DNA from: Acinetobacter sedimenti | GTDB taxonomy: Bacteria > Pseudomonadota > Gammaproteobacteria > Pseudomonadales > Moraxellaceae | Direction: 5' to 3' | Length of the DNA stretch: 64,000 bases | NCBI RefSeq assembly: GCF_022601685.1 | Contig: NZ_JAKUML010000006.1 | Coordinates: 62,001-126,000, forward strand | Part shown: positions 9,501 through 18,179 of the stretch, piece by piece | How the letters are laid out: every line of letters begins with the position of its first letter | Numbering within the stretch: the first letter of the stretch is position 1 | Notes under the pieces: generated by a model | The model's database searches: none | What the model was told of the DNA's origin: nothing | Seen by the model: the letters and a program-made list of their open reading frames with translations, nothing else | Translations under genes and position numbers: made by a program

Positions 9501-11522
9501 ATCAAAATCATGATTAGCAGCCTGAACATTCAGCTGATCATTGACTTTAAAAGTATAACTTTCTAAGTGATCCTGAGTATAAGCAATATCATTTGTAGTA
9601 TTTGTATTACTCTCGGCAGAAACTACTAAGTTATCGGTATCAATTGGTTCAACTAATTGGTTGCTAGAATCTACCACCGCACCTGCAAGAACCTGTTGAA
9701 GTTCAAGAATTAGTTGAGGATTTGCTTCGTCAATATTTTGATCACGGAGTTTTTGAATACTTACTGCAATCTCATCCTGCGCATAACGGATACGTTGCAT
9801 TGATGTTGCATTTGGTTTCAGCTGACCACTCAGTACACGCTGATAAATGCTTTCCAATTCATGTGCAATATCACCCAAATGCGTCGCTTGGATCATATTT
9901 GCACCACCCTTTAAAGTGTGCAAATAACGGAATAGATTATTTAATACCGTGGTGTTTTGAGGATTATTTTCCCACGTACTAAAGTCCTGATCCATACCAA
10001 TGATCAACTCCTCCGACTCTTCTAAGAAAATATCAAGTAAGTCTGGATCAAAGTTACTATTTGGAGAGTAGACATTATCTAATTCACTATCAGCGAAAGA
10101 TAACTCTACTGATTCAATCTTCGCTTGATAATTCGTGACAGCTTCAATCGCCGACTCAAACTCTTCTTCTATCAAGCTAGTCAATGCCATATTCTGACCA
10201 GATGCCATTCCATCAAAAGCATCTATTAAATATTGATGTAAAGATTGTATCTGACCTATTAAAGCATCATCACTTCTTGCAAAAGGATTAGAAACTAAAG
10301 CCTCATAGCATCGTTTCAAATATTGTGCGATACGACACAACTCATCTGATTGTTTGATGTTGCAATGTTCAATTAATAATTTTGCTTGTTGTTCAAGCAA
10401 AATAAAGTAACTCTCGCCAGATTGCACTGCTTGATCTACAAAAGAGAACTCAGCATCCAACATATCATTAATATCTAACTCTAATAGCTGAGCTACTATG
10501 CCTTGGCTTCTAACTTCTCCAATTTCTCGAACATTATTTGCTTGGTAGTTCTTCCAAACCTGATCAAATTGTGAGGTAATTTCCGACAAAAATTTCGTAT
10601 CTTTGCTACCTTCTAGGGCTGCTATATAGGCACGTACATACTCATAGTATTCGGATAATAATTGCTCTTCAGCCTTATGTTCGAGATAGTTTTCAGGTAT
10701 TAACGTTTTGAATTCATTTTCAACATTACTACTTGCTAAAAACACTGCTTCAAAACCAACCATACCTGAACTACCGCGTATAGTGTGTACAGCACGAATA
10801 AGTTGATTAAACTCTTCTACAGTTGGCTCTTGCTCTAAATGTAAAAATTTAGATATTGTTTCTAAATGCTCAGTACTTTCTTCAATAAATATTTCAAGTG
10901 TTTGATTTTCTATGCTTTTTTCAGATTTTAGATCAATAACATCCGTAGCAATGTGTTCCTCTTCAAATAAAGTCACATTAGCATCAAGATCCACTTTCTC
11001 AGCAGATGCCACCACAAGACTATCCGGTATTGCTTTATTTTTATAAAAATCAATTGCATATCGCAACTCTGGCTCTACTTCTTGCATATCCCTCAAACGT
11101 TGTGCAGCTACAATCCATGTTCTTAATTCAATCGTATGAGGACGTAGTTGTTTAAAATCATCAACTAGACTTCCATAAAGTGCTGAAACTGAAAAAACTA
11201 AATTTTGAATATCTTCATTTAAGCCAACCGCACCAGACATAACTCGATTAAGCAACTCTTCAATCGACCATGCTAATTCACCTGACTCAACTGCACCTGC
11301 CATACGCCCAGAACCTTTCAATGTATGAAATGAACGACGAATATCCGTCAGTACTTCTTTGTCTGAGGGTTTACTTAACCATAGCGGAATAGTTTGCTGT
11401 TGAAGCTCTAAAATCTCTTCAACCTCTTCAATAAAAATATCTCGAATATCAGGATCTTGATCTTTTAAATGATCCTCTGGAAGCTCAATATGACTAATTA
11501 ATTGTTTTAAAACTTCGTTCAT
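6501..11522 (-). CDS. chpA: Pil-Chp hybrid chemotaxis kinase ChpA
   Basis: A very large CheA-type histidine kinase (1673 residues) controlling type IV pilus motility. Five Hpt domains with phospho-accepting histidines are visible: HTLKGSGRM (H66), HTIRGSSGM (H246), HTLKGGANM (H535), HTLKGGANM (H717) and HTLKGNSRI (H938). The kinase core follows: dimerisation helices about 1065-1220, N box EHMLRNAIDHG near 1250, G boxes SDDGKGID (1293) and GRGVGLDVV (1345), a CheW-like domain about 1385-1530, and a receiver domain from 1548 with D1553/D1554 and phospho-accepting D1597. Hpt 3 and 4 are near-identical tandem copies. Long acidic linkers separate the Hpt domains. P. aeruginosa ChpA has more phosphotransfer domains (including Ser and Thr versions). 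Confidence 0.95.
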   Translation of the reverse strand: MNEVLKQLISHIELPEDHLKDQDPDIRDIFIEEVEEILELQQQTIPLWLSKPSDKEVLTDIRRSFHTLKGSGRMAGAVESGELAWSIEELLNRVMSGAVGLNEDIQNLVFSVSALYGSLVDDFKQLRPHTIELRTWIVAAQRLRDMQEVEPELRYAIDFYKNKAIPDSLVVASAEKVDLDANVTLFEEEHIATDVIDLKSEKSIENQTLEIFIEESTEHLETISKFLHLEQEPTVEEFNQLIRAVHTIRGSSGMVGFEAVFLASSNVENEFKTLIPENYLEHKAEEQLLSEYYEYVRAYIAALEGSKDTKFLSEITSQFDQVWKNYQANNVREIGEVRSQGIVAQLLELDINDMLDAEFSFVDQAVQSGESYFILLEQQAKLLIEHCNIKQSDELCRIAQYLKRCYEALVSNPFARSDDALIGQIQSLHQYLIDAFDGMASGQNMALTSLIEEEFESAIEAVTNYQAKIESVELSFADSELDNVYSPNSNFDPDLLDIFLEESEELIIGMDQDFSTWENNPQNTTVLNNLFRYLHTLKGGANMIQATHLGDIAHELESIYQRVLSGQLKPNATSMQRIRYAQDEIAVSIQKLRDQNIDEANPQLILELQQVLAGAVVDSSNQLVEPIDTDNLVVSAESNTNTTNDIAYTQDHLESYTFKVNDQLNVQAANHDFDPDLLDIFLDESEELVVGMDQDFNTWEKDLKNTKVLNNLFRYLHTLKGGANMIQATHLGEIAHELESIYERVVKGTFAPNTQALQLIRYAQDDIATRLQKLRDQGVDEHNPSLIAELQSLTGQGSTVSTQNVSVIVEDSTVEIESSDVEVEESAIADEISFEPTAEDTQDLVQEESEVVSEEQKTTAKHTSPEPELVKAKVRDSSVQPAFLTQAIASGDESQVVIVETYLEEAEELLEQAEKVLEHWKGDRGNRSLLLSLQRTYHTLKGNSRIVNQQEVGKIAYQLEVIFEQFAFHQFTSDRYDDLIIQSHQWLRTAIYDNEVAGLDKLHARLQKVVYDDSAVSVDETTTAEVIDFADYQESKVVQGDGSTPPEMYADSLVKQDQTAQEQIRVSADLVEKMIDLSGESAINRSRIELDLGQMTNTLSEMELAILRLADQLRRMDGELESQIIAKHEVEGQRYADFDPLEMDQYSSLNQLSKSLAESASDLIDFKTTLADKIRDTESLLLQQSRLQNELQQNLMGTRLVPFTRLVPRLQRLVRQVSTQLNRPVDFNIENTEGELDRNILERLVSPLEHMLRNAIDHGIEDQEQRAQAGKSATGRINLNIAREGNDILVIFSDDGKGIDVDAVKAKATNNGLITADMQVSDEDVMQYIFHPGLSTAQKVTQISGRGVGLDVVQNEIKSLGGHVSVKSTLGQGTEFTIRVPTSVAVSDALMVRVGDQQFALPLAQIERIVRISPVALSEYYDSKKETFELDRQQIRLRYVGEFVTGQAKPMFSNMGSSVPVIIFNSSGRSVALQVDQLVGSRAQVVIKPIGQQLSSVGYVGGATILANGKVSLILDGQTIARRVLTTARAHQVEKATSSSTQRTARKTVMVVDDSVTVRKVTTRLLERHGYEVITANDGVDAIEKLAQGVPDLMLLDIEMPRMDGFEVATYVRHDSNFKALPIIMITSRTGEKHREHAFSLGVNEYMGKPFQEADLVSNIQKVLAKTKANAKS
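9138..9506 (-). repeat. Hpt duplication inside chpA, copy 2
   Basis: Encodes ChpA residues about 673-795. It starts FDPDLLDIFLDESEELVVGM and matches copy 1 (9693-10052) through HTLKGGANMIQATHLG to the LIAELQ segment with few replacements. Confidence 0.85.
9693..10052 (-). repeat. Hpt duplication inside chpA, copy 1
   Basis: Encodes ChpA residues 491-610, the first of two near-identical Hpt domains. The two copies are 546 bases apart start to start and keep frame, as expected of an in-frame tandem duplication with later divergence of the linker. Confidence 0.85.
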
Positions 11523-11682
11523 AAGCTTTGCTTCTTTATATTCCCAAGATGCCTCAATCGAATCACAATTATTGAGCTTCCTTACATGCTCACATCATCC
11601 ATCATTGATTCAAATTTAAGGCATTTAAGTGTTAAAAATATATCACCAAAAGATGCAATCCGTAGATTGCACCCTATCACCC

Positions 11683-13755
11683 TTATACGTTGTCAGGAAG
11701 CTTAAAGTCAGTTACAGACTCACGTAATGCCTCTGCCATATGTGACAACTCCGTAACAGAACGTGCGGCATCCATTGTCGTCGTGGTTGTTTGATGCGTA
11801 ATATCTTGTACGACATTCATCGTTTGCGAGATATTACCTGCAGAAGTTGACTGCTCACGTGCTGCTTCAGAGATACTTTGAATCAATGTCGCCAAGTCAC
11901 CCGATACAGTTTGAATCTCATCCAGTGCTACACCCGCATCTTTCGCAAGCGTCGTACCACGTACAACCTCTGTCGTAGTCAATTCCATTGATGAAACTGC
12001 TTCGTTGGTATCTGCCTGAATGGTTTTTACTAGTGATTCAATCTGCTTGGTCGCTGCCGCAGAACGTTCCGCAAGACGTTGTACCTCATCCGCAACCACG
12101 GCGAAGCCTCGACCTGCTTCACCTGCCATCGATGCTTGAATCGCAGCGTTCAATGCCAGAATGTTGGTTTGGTCAGCAATGTCATTAATCAGCGATACGA
12201 TGTTACCAATCTCTTGTGAAGACTCACCCAAACGCTTAATACGTTTAGATGTTTCTTGAATCTGCTCACGAATAGTATCCATCCCTTGAATGGTACGGTT
12301 TACGACCGTTGCACCATTGGTTGCAATGTTTACCGAACGCTTCGCAACTTCTGCTGACTCGGCAGCATTCGCAGATACTTGGTCAATTGAAGCCGCCATT
12401 TCATTAATCGCATTCGATGCACCTGCAATCTCTTGTGCATTATGCTCTGATGCTTCAGACAACTGCATCGTCACCTGTTGTGTTTCTTGGGTATATTTTG
12501 CTACTTCCTCAGAAGTACTGTTAATACGAGAAACGAGGTCACGTAACTGGTCGATCGCAAAGTTAATCGAGTCAGCAATCGCACCTGTAAAGTCTTCCGA
12601 TACCGTTGCATAAGAACGCAAGTCACCATCTGCCAAATCAGCAATTTCATCTAGAAGACGTAAAATTGCGTGCTGGTTACGATCGTACTCTTCTTGTAGG
12701 TTTTCTACACGCGCATGGTCGGCACGGTTACGAAGTTGTAGTAACTTATAAACTGCAAAAGCCAAAGCTAAAACTGATAACAAAAGAAATAGTGGTAAAA
12801 AATTATGCCAAATAGGTTTTACACCATCTGATAATTCTTCCAACTGGGTTGTTACATTGTCAGTTTGAGTAAAAATCGTACTTGTCGCTTGACGTACTGC
12901 AAGTAATTTCGCAGAGTCACTCAATACTTTTGCAGCAGTCGCTTTCAATACTTCATCATATTCAGTCTTAATACCTTCCAAGATGTCACGCATATCTGGC
13001 TCAGCAATGCGTACCACACCGTATTCTGCACTACCGTTTAACTGCCCATTAATATACTCACCAAAAGTTAGAGTATCCGCATTAAAGTTATCCGCATATT
13101 CAACCGAGTTAGTATCCCCAGTTAATACCGCATTGATCGAACGTAGAATACGTTCAGAGAGATATACCTGGTTTTTTGCCAAAGCAACCTGTGATGCAGA
13201 GTAACCACCACGTGTCATTTCATCAACAAGTAAGTTATATTCCGACTGAATCCCTGGTATCGCTTCTGTAATTTGTAATCCCAATCCCTGCAACTGGCTA
13301 ATCGTTTGTTGTTGACCGACAATGAGTTCAATATTGTTATCAACTTGCGACCACTCGTTGACTAGTTTTTCCACGGTGCCATTATCAGCATGCTTATCAA
13401 CAACAACATCTAGCTCTTCTTCGAATCGAGTACGACTTTGTTGTAGTTCACTCATGATCTTTTCATCACCACGTACTGAAGCTTCAGCAGATTGACGTGA
13501 AATTTGTTGAGATAAGAGTTGTAACTCACCAATACTCCGCGTTAATTGCGTTTCAATACGGGTTGTCCACATCACCCAAACAAAAAATACAATTGTAAAT
13601 AATAAAGCAATCAAAAGAACTGTCAGATAACGAACAGACTGTTGTCGATCTTCACCAAAGAACCCTGCCACACGGTCAAGTTCAGTCTTAAATCGCAAAG
13701 AAGTTGCGTCACTTCCTTGTGATGGTTTGCTTTTCTTTCCTCGCCATAAGCCCAT
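11683..13755 (-). CDS. pilJ: Pil-Chp methyl-accepting chemotaxis protein PilJ
   Basis: The receptor of the twitching-motility chemosystem, in the inner membrane. The 690 residues show a first membrane segment at 43-63, a periplasmic domain at 65-318, a second segment at 319-338, a HAMP-like region, and a signalling domain with the hairpin tip [37 protein letters not shown]. PilJ is expected to sense pilus state or PilA and to pass it to ChpA through PilI and the ChpC-like protein. The start is backed by GGGGAGAG seven bases upstream. The 160 bases between pilJ and chpA hold no pilK methyltransferase gene. Confidence 0.95.
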   Translation of the reverse strand: MGLWRGKKSKPSQGSDATSLRFKTELDRVAGFFGEDRQQSVRYLTVLLIALLFTIVFFVWVMWTTRIETQLTRSIGELQLLSQQISRQSAEASVRGDEKIMSELQQSRTRFEEELDVVVDKHADNGTVEKLVNEWSQVDNNIELIVGQQQTISQLQGLGLQITEAIPGIQSEYNLLVDEMTRGGYSASQVALAKNQVYLSERILRSINAVLTGDTNSVEYADNFNADTLTFGEYINGQLNGSAEYGVVRIAEPDMRDILEGIKTEYDEVLKATAAKVLSDSAKLLAVRQATSTIFTQTDNVTTQLEELSDGVKPIWHNFLPLFLLLSVLALAFAVYKLLQLRNRADHARVENLQEEYDRNQHAILRLLDEIADLADGDLRSYATVSEDFTGAIADSINFAIDQLRDLVSRINSTSEEVAKYTQETQQVTMQLSEASEHNAQEIAGASNAINEMAASIDQVSANAAESAEVAKRSVNIATNGATVVNRTIQGMDTIREQIQETSKRIKRLGESSQEIGNIVSLINDIADQTNILALNAAIQASMAGEAGRGFAVVADEVQRLAERSAAATKQIESLVKTIQADTNEAVSSMELTTTEVVRGTTLAKDAGVALDEIQTVSGDLATLIQSISEAAREQSTSAGNISQTMNVVQDITHQTTTTTMDAARSVTELSHMAEALRESVTDFKLPDNV

Positions 13756-13801
13756 ACAAGCTCTCCCCTATTTTATCCGATAGTCCATCAATAGCTTTTG
13801 T

Positions 13802-14326
13802 TTATAAAGATGGATTCATGAAATGCTGACTATCAAAAAGCTCTCGCAACATAAACACGTGCCATGGTTTATTTTTATCCATAAAATAACCCTGACACAA
13901 CTGATCCAGTTGCCCCTTGAGATCCTTTGATTTCTTAAAATAACTCTGCTTATTAAAGTGTTGAATACCGAAAACTTGATCCACCACCACACCACAGTAA
14001 TGCTCAGGGTGAGTAAGGCACATCACTTTACCAGCACGCCCAATATCTGATTGTTTTCCCGAAACAAATGCAGGCAGATCAGTAATGGACAACAAACGCC
14101 CTCGAATATTAGCAATACCACAAGACCATGCTTGCGTATGTGGCACATGCGTCCATTCTGGTGTATAAATCACTTCAGCAACATCACCTAAAGGTGCGAC
14201 AAAATACTTTCCTAGCATTTCAAACGCCACACCCGACCAGCGTTGATCTAGGTCAATTTGACTAACTTGTCTTCTTTTACCCCGATCCGCCAACCTTAGC
14301 AGTTCGATAAATCCTTTGGTTGCCAT
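13802..14326 (-). CDS. pilI: CheW-like coupling protein PilI
   Basis: A 174-residue CheW-domain protein that should couple PilJ to ChpA. Typical elements are a WSGVAFEMLGKYFVAPLGDVAEVI first strand region, ANIRGRLLSITDL with the conserved N-x-RG-x-L turn, and YCGVVVDQVFGI. It sits 11 bases after pilH and 46 bases before pilJ on the same strand, so co-transcription is likely. No strong Shine-Dalgarno sequence is visible before the ATG. Confidence 0.92.
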   Translation of the reverse strand: MATKGFIELLRLADRGKRRQVSQIDLDQRWSGVAFEMLGKYFVAPLGDVAEVIYTPEWTHVPHTQAWSCGIANIRGRLLSITDLPAFVSGKQSDIGRAGKVMCLTHPEHYCGVVVDQVFGIQHFNKQSYFKKSKDLKGQLDQLCQGYFMDKNKPWHVFMLRELFDSQHFMNPSL

Positions 14327-14337
14327 AGTTTTTCACT

Positions 14338-14703
14338 TTACGTATTTAAATGTTGATGAATCACGTCGATCAATTGCTTTTCTTCAACAGGTTTAACTAA
14401 GTAATCTTTTGCACCTTGTCGTTTGCCCCATAGACGATCAGTTGCCTGATCTTTGGTACTAACAATCACCACAGGAATATGCTTTGTTTCAGGTGCTCGT
14501 GTAATTTGACGTGTTGCTTGAAAACCATTCACACCTGGCATAACCACATCCATCAAGATCAGATCTGGCAACTGTGCTTTGGCTGTAGTAACTCCATCTG
14601 CACCATTGCTTGCTTCAAGGGTTTCAAAACCATTTTTTTCCAAAATTTCCTTAAAGCGGAATGTTTCGGTTGGTGAATCATCAATAATTAAGATGCGTGC
14701 CAT
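14338..14703 (-). CDS. pilH: Response regulator PilH
   Basis: A single-domain CheY-like receiver of 121 residues: acidic pair D8/D9 in LIIDDS, phospho-accepting D52 in ILMDVVMPG, and the conserved lysine in DYLVKPVEE. In Pseudomonas, PilH counteracts PilG and is linked to the PilT retraction side or to phosphate drainage from ChpA. An AGGA lies nine bases before the ATG. Confidence 0.94.
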   Translation of the reverse strand: MARILIIDDSPTETFRFKEILEKNGFETLEASNGADGVTTAKAQLPDLILMDVVMPGVNGFQATRQITRAPETKHIPVVIVSTKDQATDRLWGKRQGAKDYLVKPVEEKQLIDVIHQHLNT

Positions 14704-14736
14704 TACTCAAATCCTATACGATTAAATCATGAAAAA

Positions 14737-15120
14737 TTAGACTGAAACATGATTATTAATTGCTTCAAACAATTCTTCTTTACTAAATGGTTTGGTCAGA
14801 TATTGCTCCGAACCAACGATTTTACCTTTCGCCTGATCAAACAAACCATCTTTACTTGACAGCATAATTACTGGCACATTTTGAAAGTTTTGATTGTTTT
14901 TAATCAAAGCACAAGTTTGGTAGCCATCAAGACGAGGCATCATGATATCGACAAAAATAATATCTGGATTGGTATCTACGATCTTAGAAAGTGCATCGAA
15001 TCCATCAACAGCACTCACCACCTGACATCCTTCACGTTGCAATAATGTTTCCGCTGTACGACGAATCGTCTTGGAATCATCAATAATCATCACTTTTAAA
15101 TTTTGAAGTTTTTCTTCCAT
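14737..15120 (-). CDS. pilG: Response regulator PilG
   Basis: The first gene of the cluster; a 127-residue CheY-like protein with D14/D15 (MIIDDS), phospho-accepting D58 (IFVDIMMPRLDG) and the lysine in YLTKPFS. In Pseudomonas PilG stimulates pilus extension and cAMP synthesis. The ATG at 15120 is chosen because the family begins just before the first beta strand; the frame stays open for 17 more residues upstream without family support. The promoter of the Pil-Chp operon should lie within 15121-15262. Confidence 0.94.
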   Translation of the reverse strand: MEEKLQNLKVMIIDDSKTIRRTAETLLQREGCQVVSAVDGFDALSKIVDTNPDIIFVDIMMPRLDGYQTCALIKNNQNFQNVPVIMLSSKDGLFDQAKGKIVGSEQYLTKPFSKEELFEAINNHVSV

Positions 15121-15262
15121 TTGACTCAATACCCCAAGTGAATCTATTCCTAATTGTATTTTGCAAATCAAAATACTCTGTTATTAGTATCTTTGTATCA
15201 TAGTTAATACAAATTTCCAATGTTTGACCTCCCTCATCACACTTTTATTTTCAACTGGTAAG

Positions 15263-16138
15263 TCAAAGTGGATTCTGTACTTTGAAAAACTCTCCACTTT
15301 TAAGATGAAACGCTACAAGCTCCCCTCCCCACACGCAACCACCATCAACTGCGACAATATTTTGACGAATTGGTTTCGCCTGTAATGCCGCCCAATGACC
15401 AAAGATAATTTGATGCGTTTGCTCTACTTGACCATTAAAGTTGAACCACGGTTGATAACCTTCTGGCATTTGATCGTCTAGACTGGCTTTAAACTCAAAC
15501 TCAAGGGCAGATTGCCCATCACTTAATCGCATGCGTGTCAGATAATTGGTAATGACTCGAAGTCGAATAGTGCCAGACAAATCATCATTCCACGCATTCG
15601 GCTGACTGCCATACATTTCTTTAAGGAAATCATCTAGTCGCTCAATGTCTGCCTGTAAGACCTGCTCGACTTCACTTGCGTAATTTGCGACTTGCTGAAT
15701 CGACCAAATATGTGGAATGCCTGCATGCACAATCACAGAAAGTTTTGCTTCAGTCTGTTGTGGAGCATGATCAATGATTTCAATAAATAATGGCTGATGA
15801 CGTAGCCAATCAATTAAGTCACTACCATCCATCGCATCAAATATATCTTGAGTGCGATCTTTTACTTTGATTTTTTTAATGCCTCGTGCCGTGGCAATCA
15901 AGGTCAAATCATGATTACCCAAAATCGTTGCAGCAGCGTTTTGATCATAAAGTTTTTTTACAAAGCGTAAGCAAGAGAGTGAGTCCTCACCACGAGCAAC
16001 CAAATCACCTGTAAAAATAATAAAGTCTTGGCTTGGGTCAAATTGGATTTCTTTAAGCAATGCTTTGAGTGCAGCAAAACAGCCTTGCAAATCACCAATC
16101 GCATACACATGGCGATAATCTGTTATATCAATTTTCAT
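15263..16138 (-). CDS. apaH: Symmetrical diadenosine tetraphosphate hydrolase
   Basis: Hydrolyses Ap4A to two ADP and can decap Np4-capped RNA. The metallophosphatase signatures are all present: YAIGDLQGC, FTGDLVARGEDS, ILGNHD and a late FGHWAA. At 291 residues it is slightly longer than the E. coli enzyme. The ATG at 16138 places the start nine residues before the first phosphatase strand; an in-frame start five residues upstream is less likely. It follows rsmA by about 70 bases, as in the classic pdxA-ksgA-apaG-apaH order, but no apaG lies between them. Confidence 0.95.
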   Translation of the reverse strand: MKIDITDYRHVYAIGDLQGCFAALKALLKEIQFDPSQDFIIFTGDLVARGEDSLSCLRFVKKLYDQNAAATILGNHDLTLIATARGIKKIKVKDRTQDIFDAMDGSDLIDWLRHQPLFIEIIDHAPQQTEAKLSVIVHAGIPHIWSIQQVANYASEVEQVLQADIERLDDFLKEMYGSQPNAWNDDLSGTIRLRVITNYLTRMRLSDGQSALEFEFKASLDDQMPEGYQPWFNFNGQVEQTHQIIFGHWAALQAKPIRQNIVAVDGGCVWGGELVAFHLKSGEFFKVQNPL

Positions 16139-16210
16139 TTTACAACTAACCAATTTTTAACAATTCAGGGCAACAACTACTTTCTAAAATACCCTAGCTA
16201 TTGACATATT

Positions 16211-17026
16211 TTAGAATAAGGCTATACACGCATCCGACAGTGCAACAAACTGCGCCAAGCTCAATGTTTCAGGACGTGCCATCGGATCTACACCTGCTTT
16301 GACAAAACCGTCATCATCCAGCTTTCCTTTTAAGCTATTCCGTAAGGTTTTTCGACGCTGAGTAAAGACATGCGCCACCAATGCAGACAGATTGGCTTCA
16401 TTCTGTGCTTGAATCGGTTTCTCTGCATAGGGTTCAAGGCGAAATACAGCACTGGTGACTTTTGGCGGTGGATTAAATGCACCTGCGGGCACTTCGAACA
16501 AATAGGTCGCCTTACAATAATACTGCAACATGACAGAAAGACGACCATAGGTCTTACTATTCGGTGCAGCAGTGATGCGCTCGACCACTTCTTTTTGTAG
16601 CATAAAGTGCATGTCTTGAATGATGTCACCTTGTTCAACGAGATGAAATAACAATGGCGTAGAGATGTTATAAGGCAAGTTTCCCACCACTCGAAGCGGT
16701 TTATCTAATGCCAATTGCGCAAAATCAAACTTCAGCGCATCCGCTTCAATGATATTCAACCGATCTGGATAAGGCACACGACTTGGCAAGCCTGCTGCCA
16801 AATCCCGATCCAGCTCCACCACAGTTAGGCGATCCACTTCACCAATCAGTGGCGAGGTCAGTGCAGCGAGTCCAGGGCCAATTTCCACCACATTATCATC
16901 ATGGCGTGGATTGACCGCACGCACGATTTTTTCAATGACCCGTTGATCATGTAAAAAATTTTGCCCAAAGCGTTTGCGTGCTTGATGCCCTTCTTGCTTG
17001 GGATTGAGGGCATTGATTTGATACAT
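16211..17026 (-). CDS. rsmA: 16S rRNA dimethyladenosine transferase
   Basis: Known also as KsgA; dimethylates two adjacent adenines near the 3' end of 16S rRNA during 30S maturation. The 271 residues carry KRFGQNFLHD at the start, the SAM-binding VVEIGPGLAALT, an acidic VVELD strand end, the catalytic VVGNLPYNIST, and a C-terminal helical domain with FTQRRKTLRNSLKG. It sits 70 bases after pdxA and 72 before apaH on one strand. Confidence 0.97.
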   Translation of the reverse strand: MYQINALNPKQEGHQARKRFGQNFLHDQRVIEKIVRAVNPRHDDNVVEIGPGLAALTSPLIGEVDRLTVVELDRDLAAGLPSRVPYPDRLNIIEADALKFDFAQLALDKPLRVVGNLPYNISTPLLFHLVEQGDIIQDMHFMLQKEVVERITAAPNSKTYGRLSVMLQYYCKATYLFEVPAGAFNPPPKVTSAVFRLEPYAEKPIQAQNEANLSALVAHVFTQRRKTLRNSLKGKLDDDGFVKAGVDPMARPETLSLAQFVALSDACIALF

Positions 17027-17096
17027 GTCTTGTCCAACTTCGAATTAAATAAGAAATAAAGTGCTTAGCGCTGCTCATCAGATTGAGAAGCCTTGA

Positions 17097-18110
17097 CTAG
17101 CAGTGATCATCCGTTTGATCGCCACTTGCCATTTGCAATGCCAAATCCGTCGCAACCATCAGACTGGAGCTACTGGCACGACCTGTGCCTGCCAAATCGA
17201 GTGCTGTACCATGATCAACCGAGGTGCGAATAAACGGCAAGCCTAAAGTGATATTGACCGCTTCACCAAAACCTTGTGATTTTAGCACGGGAAGCCCTTG
17301 ATCGTGATACATCGCCAACACCGCATCAGCATTTTTTAAGTGTTCAGGATTAAATAAAGTATCGGCAGGCATGGCTAAGCTGATGTTTACGCCATTTTGC
17401 TGATAGTGTTTGAGTACAGGATTGATGATGCGAATTTCCTCATCGCCAAGATAACCACCTTCTCCTGCATGCGGATTCAATCCACACACCAGTATTATTG
17501 GATTAGCAATATGAAACTTGCGCTGTAAATCGGCAATTAGAATATCAATCACTTGCTGTAGACGTTCTGTGGTGATGGCATCAGCCACTTGGCGTAGTGG
17601 CAAATGTGTCGTGACCAATGCTACTCGAAGCAACTTGGTTGCAAGCATCATCACCACACGATCGACACCCGCTTTCTCTTGGAAAAATTCGGTATGACCA
17701 CTAAATGGAATGCCAGATTCATTAATCACCGACTTTTGCACTGGTGCAGTCACCACACCTGCACTTTGACCCTGCAATGCCATTTGTGCGGCAAAATCAA
17801 GCTGACGAATCACATAATCGGCATTTTTCGGATTGAGTTGCCCTGCGATGACAGGTACATTCACAGGAATATGATGTACGAATAATTGCCCATCCTCTGC
17901 AACACAATCTTGCCCCTGATACTCAATCAGTTCAACCGCAACACCCAATTTCTGAGCTCGCTGTTTTAGGAGATCTTTGTCCGCAAGCACTACGATCGGT
18001 CGGACACCTTTGCGCCTTGCTAGGTCCAAACAAATATCTGGACCAATCCCCGCAGGCTCACCACTGGTGACGAAAAGCGGACGAGATACATTGACGATTG
18101 AGCTATTCAT
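17097..18110 (-). CDS. pdxA: 4-hydroxythreonine-4-phosphate dehydrogenase
   Basis: Oxidises 4-phosphohydroxy-L-threonine in the DXP-dependent pyridoxal phosphate pathway. The sequence shows the N-terminal TSGEPAGIGPDI, the metal-binding GHTEFFQ histidine region, a VVTTHLPLRQV stretch, NPHAGEGG and MYHDQGLPVLK. The ATG at 18110 gives 337 residues, close to the family norm; the open frame extends 43 codons upstream across the start of the divergent gene and is not believed. The upstream neighbour at 18180 is itself a PLP enzyme. Confidence 0.95.
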   Translation of the reverse strand: MNSSIVNVSRPLFVTSGEPAGIGPDICLDLARRKGVRPIVVLADKDLLKQRAQKLGVAVELIEYQGQDCVAEDGQLFVHHIPVNVPVIAGQLNPKNADYVIRQLDFAAQMALQGQSAGVVTAPVQKSVINESGIPFSGHTEFFQEKAGVDRVVMMLATKLLRVALVTTHLPLRQVADAITTERLQQVIDILIADLQRKFHIANPIILVCGLNPHAGEGGYLGDEEIRIINPVLKHYQQNGVNISLAMPADTLFNPEHLKNADAVLAMYHDQGLPVLKSQGFGEAVNITLGLPFIRTSVDHGTALDLAGTGRASSSSLMVATDLALQMASGDQTDDHC

Positions 18111-18179
18111 TGCCGATAGATTCACGATAGAATTGTACCATTGTCGCAAGATTTTCAGCAAAGCAAAAGAATTTCTCCT

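Noticed and set aside
11523..11682. A remnant of pilK between pilJ and chpA
   Set aside because: The gap is only 160 bases and shows no methyltransferase-like peptide in any frame.
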